Assembly (NCBI GenBank): GCA_023428245.1
Contig: JAEYYX010000121.1
Coordinates: 42,386 to 106,385 of the forward strand
DNA from: Pseudomonadota bacterium
GTDB taxonomy: Bacteria > Myxococcota_A > Polyangia > Polyangiales > Polyangiaceae
Direction: 5' to 3'
DNA length: 64,000 bases
Made by a program: the position numbers and the translations under genes. The stretch's first letter is position 1; each line of letters starts with the position of its first letter. The notes below the pieces were generated by a model. That model was not told the DNA's origin. It searched no databases and was given only the letters and a program-made list of their open reading frames with translations. Positions 7,970 to 16,604 of this stretch are shown here, piece after piece.

Positions 7970-10384
7970 TCATTGAGGGGGGCTCTCCGCTGATTCCGCC
8001 TCTGCTGGCTCTGACTCTTCCGCCTCAGCCGCCTCCGAGTCCGCGTCCGGATCGGCGCTCCGGCGCTTGGGTTTCGCTTTGGTTTTTCCGCGCAACTTCC
8101 ACTCACTGATGACGTCTTCGTTGTCGTCCGTATCGTGGTCTCGTTTGAAGACGATGAAGGGGCCCTGGCGCGCAAACACCCCATAGTCCCCGCTCTCAAG
8201 TCCGTCGAGAATGGATTGTTTGGTGCGGTCCAGGCGGAGCCCGCTCTTCTCGGCGACGATGTAATCGACGTCATGATGCCCGCGCCGAAGCGTATAGAAG
8301 CCGAGGCGCGACGAGAGGTGCGCACCGATACGCTCCGTGGTCGCGACCGTCGCCGATTTCGGGATCATCGCCGCCACCACGCGGAGATCTGCCAGCTTCT
8401 GGCGATCCTCCGGCGTCATATGGAACCGGATCTTGTGGTAGCCCGCCGCTAGGGACCCATCCCGCTGGGGGAATGCTCCGTAGTTGTAGGTTAGAGCCAG
8501 GGACACGAAACCGACCGACAGCGCCGCTGCCGCCTGCCGCGCGTGACCCTTCCCAGAGATACGCTCCGCGTCCCGCCCGATGGCGGCAATGGCTAACGCC
8601 GCCGCCATGAATAGATAGGGCCCCCAGTGCATGACGTACTGGAAAGAGAACATCAGCGGCGGGTCGTAACTCGTGACGAGCAGAGTAATGATCGCCCCCG
8701 GGATAAACGCGGCCCAGAGATAAAAACGCCGCGCCGGAAGGAACAAGAGCGGCGTCATCAAGTGCAGGATGTACCAGAGCTTCTTCTCGACGAAGATGTG
8801 CTTGAGAACGAAGGTCGGGTTCGTGATCAGGGTGTGAATGACGCCGCCGAACCCCTTGTACGGCAAGGCCCACAGGTCTTCGTACATATTCGGGAACCAC
8901 CAAGAGCCCGCGTCCGTCATGATCTTGAACCTGAGGATGATGAACCAGGAGGCCGAGATGCTAAAGATGGCCAACCCGAAGCGCGGGCGATATCCGCTCA
9001 AGACGAAGAAAAATCCCAGGATCGCGAGCGGGAGCGGGATGTCTTCCCGCATGATCAGACATACGAAGAACAGAACCCATGCGGTCTTGTAGCGCTCGGT
9101 ATCCGCCGCCCAGACCAAGCCCATGATGAAGGGCGCGGCGAGCGGGACGAGGTTCATCTCCGTGAAATTCGCCCCGTGCATCGGGTAGTAACAGAGGTAG
9201 GCGATGGCGAGGACACTGGCGATCCACTCTGGAAGCCGCCGCCGCGCGAAGAGGAACAGCGGAATCGCGCCAAGACCCAAGATGACCGACTGGATGATGA
9301 GCAGGGTCTCGGGCCGGGGGAACACCGCGTAAATGGGCAAGAACAGATAAAGGCCCAGCTTGACGTGGTTCGCGATGTACTTCGCTGGATCGTCCGGGAA
9401 GATGACAGTGCTCTGATTGAACTTCCCGTGAAGCCCCCCGTAGATCAGGTTGTTGTTGATCCCGAGATCGAAGGTCGCCGTACCCATCATGTGGTGCCAG
9501 CGCACTGTGCAGATGCTCATGAAAATCCCATAAGCAAGGCCCAGGACGACGACGAGCCCTAGCAAGCCGTGGCGACGAACGAAGGGCGGTACTTCCTCGA
9601 TGAGCGGTGGATCGCCCGCGAAGAAGTTTTTCACGGACCGCGGCACCCGACTCAAGGACTGGAACAAGAGCACCTCCGCGATCAGGCCGAAGAACAGCGC
9701 GATCGGCAGTAGGGTCTTGTGCTCATTGAACCAGATCTTGTGCTGCCCAAAGACGATCACCGCGGGCAAGAGCATGAGCGGCGACAAGAACCAGGCCCAC
9801 TCTTCGATCCGAGCAGCTCGCTCGAGCTGCGCCTCGGCAGTCGCAGGCCGCTTGAACGAAAGCGAACCGTATCCGATACCTGCGCCGAGCGCGCCGCTCG
9901 CGATCAACTGAACCAGAAAAGAGACGCGCACGGGGCCCTCGAGCTCGTTCGACCCGAGCAGCGCCTCGCGCAGTCCCGCGTGGAAGGAAAGCCACGCCCA
10001 AGTACAAAGCCCCATGCCGAGGAGCCCGAGGACAACCAAAGCGCGACTTGTGCGCGCAAGGAAGATTCCTTTCTGCTCGGCAGTGAGGGGCGGCTCGCTA
10101 CGCCCCGATCTCTTTCTGTCCTGAACCCGAGCCCCGGCCTCTCCCGCCTCCACCTCGACCAAGGGCGCGGAGGCCGCGTCCGCCCTACCCTGAGCCCCGC
10201 CCTCGGGCGCCGCCAGAAGGCCTTGCGAATGGGAGTCTGTTTCCTCCGCTCGGCTCAAAGTTGGCTCGGCCCCCTCCGGGCCAAGGCCGCTCTCCGAAGG
10301 TTCCGCGGGCGTCTCGGGCGAACTCGAACCGTCGGCCGGAGCCTTGCTCTCTCGGGGTTCACGGTCGGATGACGGGACACTCAT
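7970..10384 (-). CDS. DUF2079 family polytopic membrane protein
   Basis: Protein of 804 residues. The first about 115 residues are hydrophilic and rich in Ser, Pro, Glu and Ala. They are followed by roughly a dozen membrane helices and a Lys/Asp/Glu/Ala-rich tail. The segment FDLGINNNLIYGGLHGKF and the following YLFLPIYAVFPRPETLL match the DUF2079 pattern, a family resembling GT-C glycosyltransferases. The ATG at 10384 was preferred to the much longer upstream frame, which runs antisense through aguB. The soluble domain after the membrane part (residues about 670-760) contains a VATTERIGAHLSSR motif typical of the family end. It is divergent from aguB across 117 bases. Confidence 0.88.
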   Translation of the reverse strand: MSVPSSDREPRESKAPADGSSSPETPAEPSESGLGPEGAEPTLSRAEETDSHSQGLLAAPEGGAQGRADAASAPLVEVEAGEAGARVQDRKRSGRSEPPLTAEQKGIFLARTSRALVVLGLLGMGLCTWAWLSFHAGLREALLGSNELEGPVRVSFLVQLIASGALGAGIGYGSLSFKRPATAEAQLERAARIEEWAWFLSPLMLLPAVIVFGQHKIWFNEHKTLLPIALFFGLIAEVLLFQSLSRVPRSVKNFFAGDPPLIEEVPPFVRRHGLLGLVVVLGLAYGIFMSICTVRWHHMMGTATFDLGINNNLIYGGLHGKFNQSTVIFPDDPAKYIANHVKLGLYLFLPIYAVFPRPETLLIIQSVILGLGAIPLFLFARRRLPEWIASVLAIAYLCYYPMHGANFTEMNLVPLAAPFIMGLVWAADTERYKTAWVLFFVCLIMREDIPLPLAILGFFFVLSGYRPRFGLAIFSISASWFIILRFKIMTDAGSWWFPNMYEDLWALPYKGFGGVIHTLITNPTFVLKHIFVEKKLWYILHLMTPLLFLPARRFYLWAAFIPGAIITLLVTSYDPPLMFSFQYVMHWGPYLFMAAALAIAAIGRDAERISGKGHARQAAAALSVGFVSLALTYNYGAFPQRDGSLAAGYHKIRFHMTPEDRQKLADLRVVAAMIPKSATVATTERIGAHLSSRLGFYTLRRGHHDVDYIVAEKSGLRLDRTKQSILDGLESGDYGVFARQGPFIVFKRDHDTDDNEDVISEWKLRGKTKAKPKRRSADPDADSEAAEAEESEPAEAESAESPPQ

Positions 10385-10501
10385 GACCCGGGCGTCTACC
10401 ACGATGCCCTTTCGGAAGTGTAGGGAGGAGGTCCCCCGGGGCGCGAATTTGTCGCACAGGTGGCCCTTTCGAACCCCAGAAGTCCGCGTTAGAGCGTCGC
10501 T

Positions 10502-11428
10502 ATGACCGAGCGCCCTTCCTCCCGCCCGGCTCGTATCGGCCTCGTCCAAGCGCGAGTCCGTCCGAGCTACGACGAGACGATCGAAAACACCCGAGAAAAA
10601 GTGCGAGAGGCGAGCGCTCGCGGCGCGGAGCTCGTCGTCCTGGGTGAGCTCTTTGCGTCCTACTATTTCTGTCAGACCGAGGACCCAGCTGTGTTCGAAA
10701 CGGCGGAGTCCCTCGACGGTCCAACCGTGACCTCGATGAGCGCCCTGGCACGTGAGCTCGGAATCTCCCTCGTCATCCCCTTCTTCGAGCGCCGCGCCCC
10801 AGGTCTCTTCCATAACACTTTGGTCATCGCAGGGCCCGATGGACGTCCGCTCGGCGTCTACCGGAAGATGCACATCCCGGACGACCCGCAGTTCATGGAG
10901 AAATACTACTTCACGCCCGGCGACAGCGCCGGGCCTGGCGATGCTCCCGGCGTAGCGGGTTTTGCCGCGTTCCAGACGCCTCGTCTGAAGGTGGGTCCGC
11001 TCATCTGCTGGGACCAATGGTACCCGGAAGCCGCGCGCCTGACGGCCATGAAGGGCTCGGACATCCTCATCTATCCGACCGCTATCGGCTGGCTCCCGAG
11101 CGAAAAGCCCACGGAAGGCGCAGCGCAGCTCTCCGCTTGGCAGACCATGCAGCGCTCCCATGCGATCGCGAATGGAACCTTCGTGGCCGCCGTGAATCGT
11201 GTGGGCCAGGAAGGTTCGAAAGAGACCGGCATCGAGTTCTGGGGCCACTCGTTCATCTGCGATCCGATGGGCCGAGTGCTCGCGGAAGCGGGCGAAGACG
11301 AAGAGGTCCTGATCGCGGACTTGGATCTCCGCGAGATCGAAAACACCCGCAAATGGTGGCCCTTCTTCCGCGACCGTCGAGTCGACGCATACGGAGCGAT
11401 CACCAAGCGATGGGACGAGGATCGATGA
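10502..11428 (+). CDS. aguB: N-carbamoylputrescine amidase
   Basis: Nitrilase-superfamily amidohydrolase of 308 residues that hydrolyses N-carbamoylputrescine to putrescine, CO2 and ammonia. The Glu-Lys-Cys triad is visible: Glu49 in VVLGELFASYYF, Lys122 in YRKMHIPDD, and Cys159 in LICWDQWYPEA. The motif around the Cys and the HIPDDPQFMEKYYFTPG segment are typical of AguB rather than of general nitrilases. Its stop overlaps the start of aguA by four bases (ATGA), so the two steps from agmatine to putrescine are translationally coupled. The call is firm from both motif and context. Confidence 0.95.
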   Translation: MTERPSSRPARIGLVQARVRPSYDETIENTREKVREASARGAELVVLGELFASYYFCQTEDPAVFETAESLDGPTVTSMSALARELGISLVIPFFERRAPGLFHNTLVIAGPDGRPLGVYRKMHIPDDPQFMEKYYFTPGDSAGPGDAPGVAGFAAFQTPRLKVGPLICWDQWYPEAARLTAMKGSDILIYPTAIGWLPSEKPTEGAAQLSAWQTMQRSHAIANGTFVAAVNRVGQEGSKETGIEFWGHSFICDPMGRVLAEAGEDEEVLIADLDLREIENTRKWWPFFRDRRVDAYGAITKRWDEDR

Positions 11429-12522
11429 GCCGCAGCTCGAGCCGCTCGGACGCGCCCGCAGAGCTCGGGTACAGGATGCCCCCCGAGTGGGCACCGCACC
11501 GCGCCACCTGGCTCGCCTTCCCGCACCATCGCACGGACTTTCCCGGAAAACTGAGCGCCGTCGCCTGGACCTTCGCTGAGATGGCGCGGGTACTCACCGA
11601 AGGTGAAGCTGTCGCGCTTCTGGTCAAAGATCGAGCCGAAGAAGAGCGCGCCGCGCGTATGTTCGACGACAACCACGTGAACATGACGCGCCTCGAGCTG
11701 GTCCGAGCGGACACGAACCGCTCCTGGACCCGGGACTCCATGCCCCTCTGGGTGACCCGAGGCCGAGGGAAGAATCGCGACAAGATCGCCGTAAATTTCA
11801 GATTTGATGGCTGGTCCCGCTACCGCGACCATCAGAAGGACGACGCCGCTGGAAAGGCTGTAGCCAGCCGAAGCGTGAAACTCGGTCACTCGAGCGCCAC
11901 GCGGACGCCCCTGCTCCCGGACGGAACGCGCGCCGTGCTCGAAGGCGGCTCGATCGATGTGGATGAGTTCGGCACGTTGCTCACGACGCGCGAGTGCCTC
12001 CTCACCTCGAAACGTGCCCGCTTCGGCCGTTACGGCAAAGAGGTTTGTGAGGCGATCCTGAAGGCAGAGCTTGGCGTCGAGAAAGTCCTGTGGCTCGGCA
12101 CCGGCATCGCCGGGGACGACACAAGCGGACACGTCGACGACTTCGCGCGCTTCGCTCCGGGCGGGAAGGTCCTGATCTCGAAAGAAACCCGCAAGAGCGA
12201 TCCGAACTATGAGCCCTTGCTCGCCGCTCACAAAGAGCTTCTCAAGACTTCGAACGCCGCCGGGAAAAAGCTCGAAGTGGTCGCGCTCCCGATGCCCCAG
12301 GCTGTCGTCTATCGCGGCGACCGACTGCCCGCGAGCTACGCGAACTTCTACATCGGAAACTCCGCAGTCTTGGTTCCTGTCTTCAACGATCCAAACGACA
12401 AAGAAGCCCTCTCCATCATCGCCGAAGCCTTCCCTGATCGACCCACCGTCGGAATCTACGCGCGTGACCTCGTGGTCGGACTCGGCACCTTGCACTGCTC
12501 TTCGATGCAGGAGCCCCTCTGA
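11425..12522 (+). CDS. aguA: Agmatine deiminase
   Basis: Guanidino-group deiminase (peptidyl-arginine-deiminase fold, 365 residues) that converts agmatine to N-carbamoylputrescine and ammonia. Family landmarks are MPPEWAPHRATWLAFP at the N-terminus, the RSWTRDSMPLWV segment, VLEGGSIDVD, the catalytic His in DDTSGHVDDFARF, and the catalytic Cys358 in LGTLHCSSMQEPL close to the C-terminus. The ATG at 11425 overlaps the aguB stop, and the following HAD gene overlaps its stop by one base. The long upstream open frame inside aguB is a shadow. The operon makes putrescine without ornithine decarboxylase. Confidence 0.95.
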   Translation: MSRSSSRSDAPAELGYRMPPEWAPHRATWLAFPHHRTDFPGKLSAVAWTFAEMARVLTEGEAVALLVKDRAEEERAARMFDDNHVNMTRLELVRADTNRSWTRDSMPLWVTRGRGKNRDKIAVNFRFDGWSRYRDHQKDDAAGKAVASRSVKLGHSSATRTPLLPDGTRAVLEGGSIDVDEFGTLLTTRECLLTSKRARFGRYGKEVCEAILKAELGVEKVLWLGTGIAGDDTSGHVDDFARFAPGGKVLISKETRKSDPNYEPLLAAHKELLKTSNAAGKKLEVVALPMPQAVVYRGDRLPASYANFYIGNSAVLVPVFNDPNDKEALSIIAEAFPDRPTVGIYARDLVVGLGTLHCSSMQEPL

Positions 12523-13202
12523 TGTTGCTTTCTGGCCCCCTCACTCCGACTGCCTTCGACGCGATCATCTTCGACCTCGGCGGCGTCATCTTGCCCCTCT
12601 CTTACGGGCGTACGATCGACAGTTTGTCCGTTCTGCTCGGCCGCGACGCCCGCGAAATCTATCAAGAGACCAGCCAAGAGAGTCTCTTCGATCGCTTTGA
12701 GCGGGGCGAGATCGGCCAGGAGGTGTTCCGCGATTGTCTCCGCGCTCTCGCGCGCGGTGGACGAGCGCCGACGGACGAAGAGCTCGACCAGGCATGGAAC
12801 GCGATCCTCGAAGAGATCCCCGAGGAGAACGTGGCGCTGCTCCGCGGCCTCAGCCGCGCCAAGCGCACCTTCCTCCTCAGCAACACGAATGAGATCCACC
12901 TGGCGAGGTTCGAAGCCGACTACGAGGCCCGCCACGGAGGGCTCCACGGCCCTTTTTGGACATTGTTCGAGAAGGACTACTACTCCCACCGCATCGGCCT
13001 TCGAAAGCCCGATCGTGCGGCCTTCTTGCACATCCTCGAGGGCCACGGGCTCCGGCCCGCGCGCACGCTCTTCATCGACGACAACCACCACAACGTCGAC
13101 TCTGCCCTCGCGCTCGGCATGAGCGCTATCTTGCACCCGCGCAACGAGAAGATCGGCCCCTATTTCGATGGCTGGCTCGATAGCTCAGAGCTCGCGTTCT
13201 AA
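12522..13202 (+). CDS. HAD-IA family phosphatase
   Basis: Haloacid-dehalogenase-type hydrolase of 226 residues. Motif I is FDLGGVIL, the variant common in YihX-like HAD-IA enzymes, in which the Asp nucleophile is kept and the second position is Gly. Motif II is LLSNTNEIH, a conserved Lys is in RIGLRKPDRAAF, and motif III is LFIDDNHHNVDSA. The four-helix cap between motifs I and II is present. The start codon overlaps the stop of aguA (TGATG), so it is the third gene of the agmatine operon. Substrate unknown; a sugar phosphate or nucleotide is typical of the family, and the link to polyamines is only positional. Confidence 0.9.
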   Translation: MLLSGPLTPTAFDAIIFDLGGVILPLSYGRTIDSLSVLLGRDAREIYQETSQESLFDRFERGEIGQEVFRDCLRALARGGRAPTDEELDQAWNAILEEIPEENVALLRGLSRAKRTFLLSNTNEIHLARFEADYEARHGGLHGPFWTLFEKDYYSHRIGLRKPDRAAFLHILEGHGLRPARTLFIDDNHHNVDSALALGMSAILHPRNEKIGPYFDGWLDSSELAF

Positions 13203-13333
13203 GAGCCGACTCCGCATCGAGCTCAGGAGCTCCTCAGGGCCCCGGTCCATAACATCCAGCTGAGTCCAACCGAGCCCTCACCTGAAGCCGGCGCCTCACC
13301 TCCCCGCTCTCCGACGCGTCCGCGCGCGCATCC

Positions 13334-14734
13334 TCAAAGTCCGAGTGACTCGCGCAATGCGTCAAACTCGGCGAAATCGCTCTCTTTGGCGCGCGCTGTA
13401 TTGCCCTGCCAGGTGAACATCGCCTCTCCCCATTCTCCCGACTGGGTAGGCTCCCAAAAGAATGTGCCGATACCCCGCCCACCCGGCAGGTCTCGCATGA
13501 TCTCGTTCGCGCGCGTTCGCTCCGGGTTGTACTCAGCGATCACAAACTTCAAGTCCGGATGCTCATTGGCAAGCGTCGTGAAGGTGTTTTGCCAAACGCT
13601 CGGCTCTCCCTGGAACTTTGTATAACAAGAGAGCCCGAACACATCGAAGTCGATCTCCTGAGCGATGGCTTGGTTGAGCCACCAGCGAACGCCCTCGAGC
13701 TCGTCCGTGTTCTCGATGTGAAGCATGATCAGAATCGTCGGATCTACTTCACGCACAGCGCTCGCCCCAGCGCGCAATAGCTTTCCGAGGTTCGTCCAGT
13801 TGCTCGTGGAACCCCCGAAGGGCGCCGATGCTGGCTGATTTCCCCAACAATCAGTGTTTGCCCCCGGAACGTGCATCAGCATGCCCGGCGTAATTTCGTT
13901 GCCGACCTGGACCATGTCCGGGCGCGCGCCCTCGGCGATCGCGTCCTCGAGAAAGTCTTTCGTGTACTCTTTCACGAGCTCCGCAAGCGCGTCGATGTTG
14001 GCCGCGTTTCGCCACGCCTGGGGGATGATCTGATTGCCCGGGTCAGCCCATACGTCGCTATAATGAAAATCTACCAAGAGACCCATGCCGTGGTCTTTGG
14101 CTTGTTTTCCGTAAGCGATGACGTGCGCCTTGTCGCCATAGGACTCGGACTTCCCCGTGCAGCCGTTCGCGCTGGAGGCGTAACCGTAAGGCGCCATCGG
14201 ATCGACGAAGGTGCGCAGGCGCACGGAGTTGAACCCATGATTTTGGAGCAGCGCGAAGATGCTCTTCTGCTGGCCGTCGGTGTCGATGAAGGTCGAGTTC
14301 GACTCCTGCACGCCCGAGATGTCCGCACCGAGGAAGAACGAAGGCGTCGTCGGTGCTCCCCCCGTTCCTCCTCCTCCCGATCCCTCGGCGCCGCCGCCTC
14401 CGCTTCCCGCGCTGCCACCTGCGGATGATCCTCCCGTCGGGCCCGTACCTTCTCCGCCAGAGCCCGGGCCAGTGCTGCCTCCGACCGACGGCGGACCGCC
14501 CCCGGAGCTCCCGCCGCTCGGGGACGCCGCTCCCGAACCGGTTCCGCCATCGCCGACCTGAGCCCCTCCGCTCGCCGCTCCGCCCATGCCTGTGACCCCT
14601 CCGCTGCCAGCGCCGCCGGCGCCTGACGGATCCAGGTCCGACGACGAACAGCCCAGCGCCCACGCGACGAAAGAAAGGAAGAGGACGGGCGGGAAGAGCC
14701 GAAGAGACATAGGACGACGGGAAGGATGGCTCAT
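13334..14734 (-). CDS. Lipoprotein endo-beta-1,4-galactanase (GH53)
   Basis: Secreted glycoside hydrolase that cleaves beta-1,4-galactan side chains such as those of pectin. The N-terminus has a lipoprotein signal ending in VAWALGCSSS. A linker of about 90 residues made almost only of Gly, Ser, Ala, Thr and Pro follows, then the GH53 barrel beginning at FFLGADISGVQES. Catalytic residues are recognisable: the acid/base Glu in MVQVGNEITPG and the nucleophile Glu in FVIAEYNPE. Other family blocks are FNSVRLRTFVDP and LVDFHYSDVWADP. Two start codons are possible, 14734 and 14710; neither has a convincing Shine-Dalgarno sequence. It lies just downstream of a CE15 esterase on the same strand. Confidence 0.93.
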   Translation of the reverse strand: MSHPSRRPMSLRLFPPVLFLSFVAWALGCSSSDLDPSGAGGAGSGGVTGMGGAASGGAQVGDGGTGSGAASPSGGSSGGGPPSVGGSTGPGSGGEGTGPTGGSSAGGSAGSGGGGAEGSGGGGTGGAPTTPSFFLGADISGVQESNSTFIDTDGQQKSIFALLQNHGFNSVRLRTFVDPMAPYGYASSANGCTGKSESYGDKAHVIAYGKQAKDHGMGLLVDFHYSDVWADPGNQIIPQAWRNAANIDALAELVKEYTKDFLEDAIAEGARPDMVQVGNEITPGMLMHVPGANTDCWGNQPASAPFGGSTSNWTNLGKLLRAGASAVREVDPTILIMLHIENTDELEGVRWWLNQAIAQEIDFDVFGLSCYTKFQGEPSVWQNTFTTLANEHPDLKFVIAEYNPERTRANEIMRDLPGGRGIGTFFWEPTQSGEWGEAMFTWQGNTARAKESDFAEFDALRESLGL

Positions 14735-14840
14735 CTTTCGAAAATGTCGCGGCCTTCACCCAAAAGCCGCAAATCTCTCGGCTCTATGCGAATCGCAGCC
14801 GATCCGATCGAGAAAAGGTGTGCTCCGGACGAGGACTCTC

Positions 14841-16361
14841 TCAGAGCTCGCCTGCGAGCGTCGGCGGTTCCCAATCGATGTGCGTCGTGTGATTCGGCGG
14901 GTTCGGAAGGTCCGTCTTGAACGTACCCGTCGCCGCGTCGCTCTTGTCCAAGAGGAACTTGTCGATCATGGCGTTGAGCGAAGGAGTGTATTGATCCCGC
15001 CAGCTGCAATGGGCGCCGGAGGCTCCTTCGTAGGCCATATGATCGCCGACGCCGAGGGCTTCGAAGATCATCTGGCCGACCTTGGCGGTCACCCAGGCCG
15101 AGTTCCGATCGAGACCATTATACATCGTGCTCGGGTTATCGACGATGTAGAGGCCCCGCGGCGCAATCAAACCCATCATCTCGTGCATGTCGACGGGCAA
15201 TTTGTCGGTGTTGTCCGCTCCGGCATTGTTGCCTGAGGTGAACTGGCCGAGCGCCGATTCCGAGAGCCAACGCACATAGCTGATCGCGTGATACGGCCAC
15301 TCGCTGCCACTGTAGCTATCGAGCGTCTCGACCAAACGCAGCCCCACGGTACCGCCGAGGCCTGACTCCACTGGGATCGTGAGCGCAATGCGATTGTCGA
15401 GCACTCCCGCCACGAAGGCGCCCTTGCCGTACCGAGAACAGCCCGTCACCGCGACATGTTTTGGATCGATAACATCGGGGTTCGCCTCGAGCAGATCCAA
15501 GAGGCGGCTGATCTGCCACGCCTGCGCGGTGAGATATCCAGCCTCATGGTTCGCGCCGTAGGCCGTAAAAAACGGGCCGTTTTTCGCGCCGCTGCCGCCC
15601 GTCGCCTCGACTGGCGTGAAGTTCAAGATCGCCACGCCCATTGGCACCTTCATGCCCCCGACGCCGCCGTAGCCGATGATGGCCGGCGCCGGCGCGGTGG
15701 CGCCGTTCATGTTCACGGTGACGTTGAAGGAGGTCATCTTGCCACCATCGTTGACCTGAACGGTGATCATGTTCGAGCTCACATCGCCGGAGACGGCGCT
15801 CTCGGGAGTTACCGGTTTTTCGCCGTAGATGAACTCGAGAGCCTGTCTCCTGATCTCTTCTCTTCGACAGCGCCACTCGCTCTTGCTCGAGATCCGCATC
15901 CCATCCATCTTCTTGAAAGGATCGGGGAGCTTTGCGCTCGCGGGGAGCGAACCGAAGCTCGGCAAAGGCCCTACTTCACAGTCGGCGCTCGGATTCTCCA
16001 CCTCGCCCCAGCTGCTCGGGCTGTTCCCGCCGCCACCGGTGGTCGGCGCCCCACCGTCCCCCGAATCAGCGCCGCCGCTGCTTCCACCTCCGCTGCCTCC
16101 TGCACTCGGCGCCCCGCCCGAAGGGCTCGGACCAAGGCTGCCGCCGGCGCCTACACCCCCGCCTACACCCCCGCCTACACCCAAGCTCCCGCCGCTCGCG
16201 GCTCCACCGGACGCGCCGCCGCCCACCGCCGGAGAGGCTCCGCCCGCGCCATCGTCGCCCTCGCTCGGCGCGAGCCCACTTGAGCAAGCAAGTCCCCCGA
16301 GAGCACTCACGGCGAGAAGAGAGAGGGAAAAGGCACGGGAGGAACTCAGACGAAAAGACAT
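14841..16361 (-). CDS. Lipoprotein glucuronoyl esterase (CE15)
   Basis: Secreted esterase of 506 residues that cleaves ester links between glucuronoxylan and lignin alcohols. The lipoprotein signal ends in ALGGLACSSG. It is followed by a Gly/Ala/Ser-rich linker of about 100 residues, part of which is encoded by a short tandem repeat near 16150-16190. The catalytic domain shows the CE15 nucleophile elbow GCSRYGKGA, the acidic residue in PVESGLGGTVG and the catalytic His in SGAHCSWRDQ. The substrate-binding blocks around WPYHAISYVRWL also fit. Together with the GH53 gene downstream this is a small plant-polysaccharide module. Assignment to CE15 is by motif and its activity is inferred. Confidence 0.92.
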   Translation of the reverse strand: MSFRLSSSRAFSLSLLAVSALGGLACSSGLAPSEGDDGAGGASPAVGGGASGGAASGGSLGVGGGVGGGVGAGGSLGPSPSGGAPSAGGSGGGSSGGADSGDGGAPTTGGGGNSPSSWGEVENPSADCEVGPLPSFGSLPASAKLPDPFKKMDGMRISSKSEWRCRREEIRRQALEFIYGEKPVTPESAVSGDVSSNMITVQVNDGGKMTSFNVTVNMNGATAPAPAIIGYGGVGGMKVPMGVAILNFTPVEATGGSGAKNGPFFTAYGANHEAGYLTAQAWQISRLLDLLEANPDVIDPKHVAVTGCSRYGKGAFVAGVLDNRIALTIPVESGLGGTVGLRLVETLDSYSGSEWPYHAISYVRWLSESALGQFTSGNNAGADNTDKLPVDMHEMMGLIAPRGLYIVDNPSTMYNGLDRNSAWVTAKVGQMIFEALGVGDHMAYEGASGAHCSWRDQYTPSLNAMIDKFLLDKSDAATGTFKTDLPNPPNHTTHIDWEPPTLAGEL

Positions 16362-16604
16362 AGGCGGCTCCAGGAGGGCGGGGGACGGCAGAGGGCGATC
16401 CTCCGCGCTTCTTCCGCGACGGTGTCACTCCCGAATCGCACCAGCCAAGGCCTTTGAGCCAGTTGCACGCAGCTTCTGGCTTCTCTGAGCGGTCCGCTTG
16501 CGAAGTTTCGACGAAACAGAAAGTTGACCTGTTTTTCCGAGATCGTAAATCACGATCCGCGCTCCCGCTCGCCTTCTTCTTCAGCTCAGCTACCTTCCGG
16601 CCGC

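Noticed and set aside
11071..12495. 474-codon minus-strand frame opposite aguA
   Set aside because: The plus-strand frame has a complete agmatine deiminase with catalytic residues; this is a shadow.
16150..16190. Short GC-rich tandem repeat as a separate element
   Set aside because: It encodes the Gly-rich linker of the CE15 lipoprotein and needs no other explanation.
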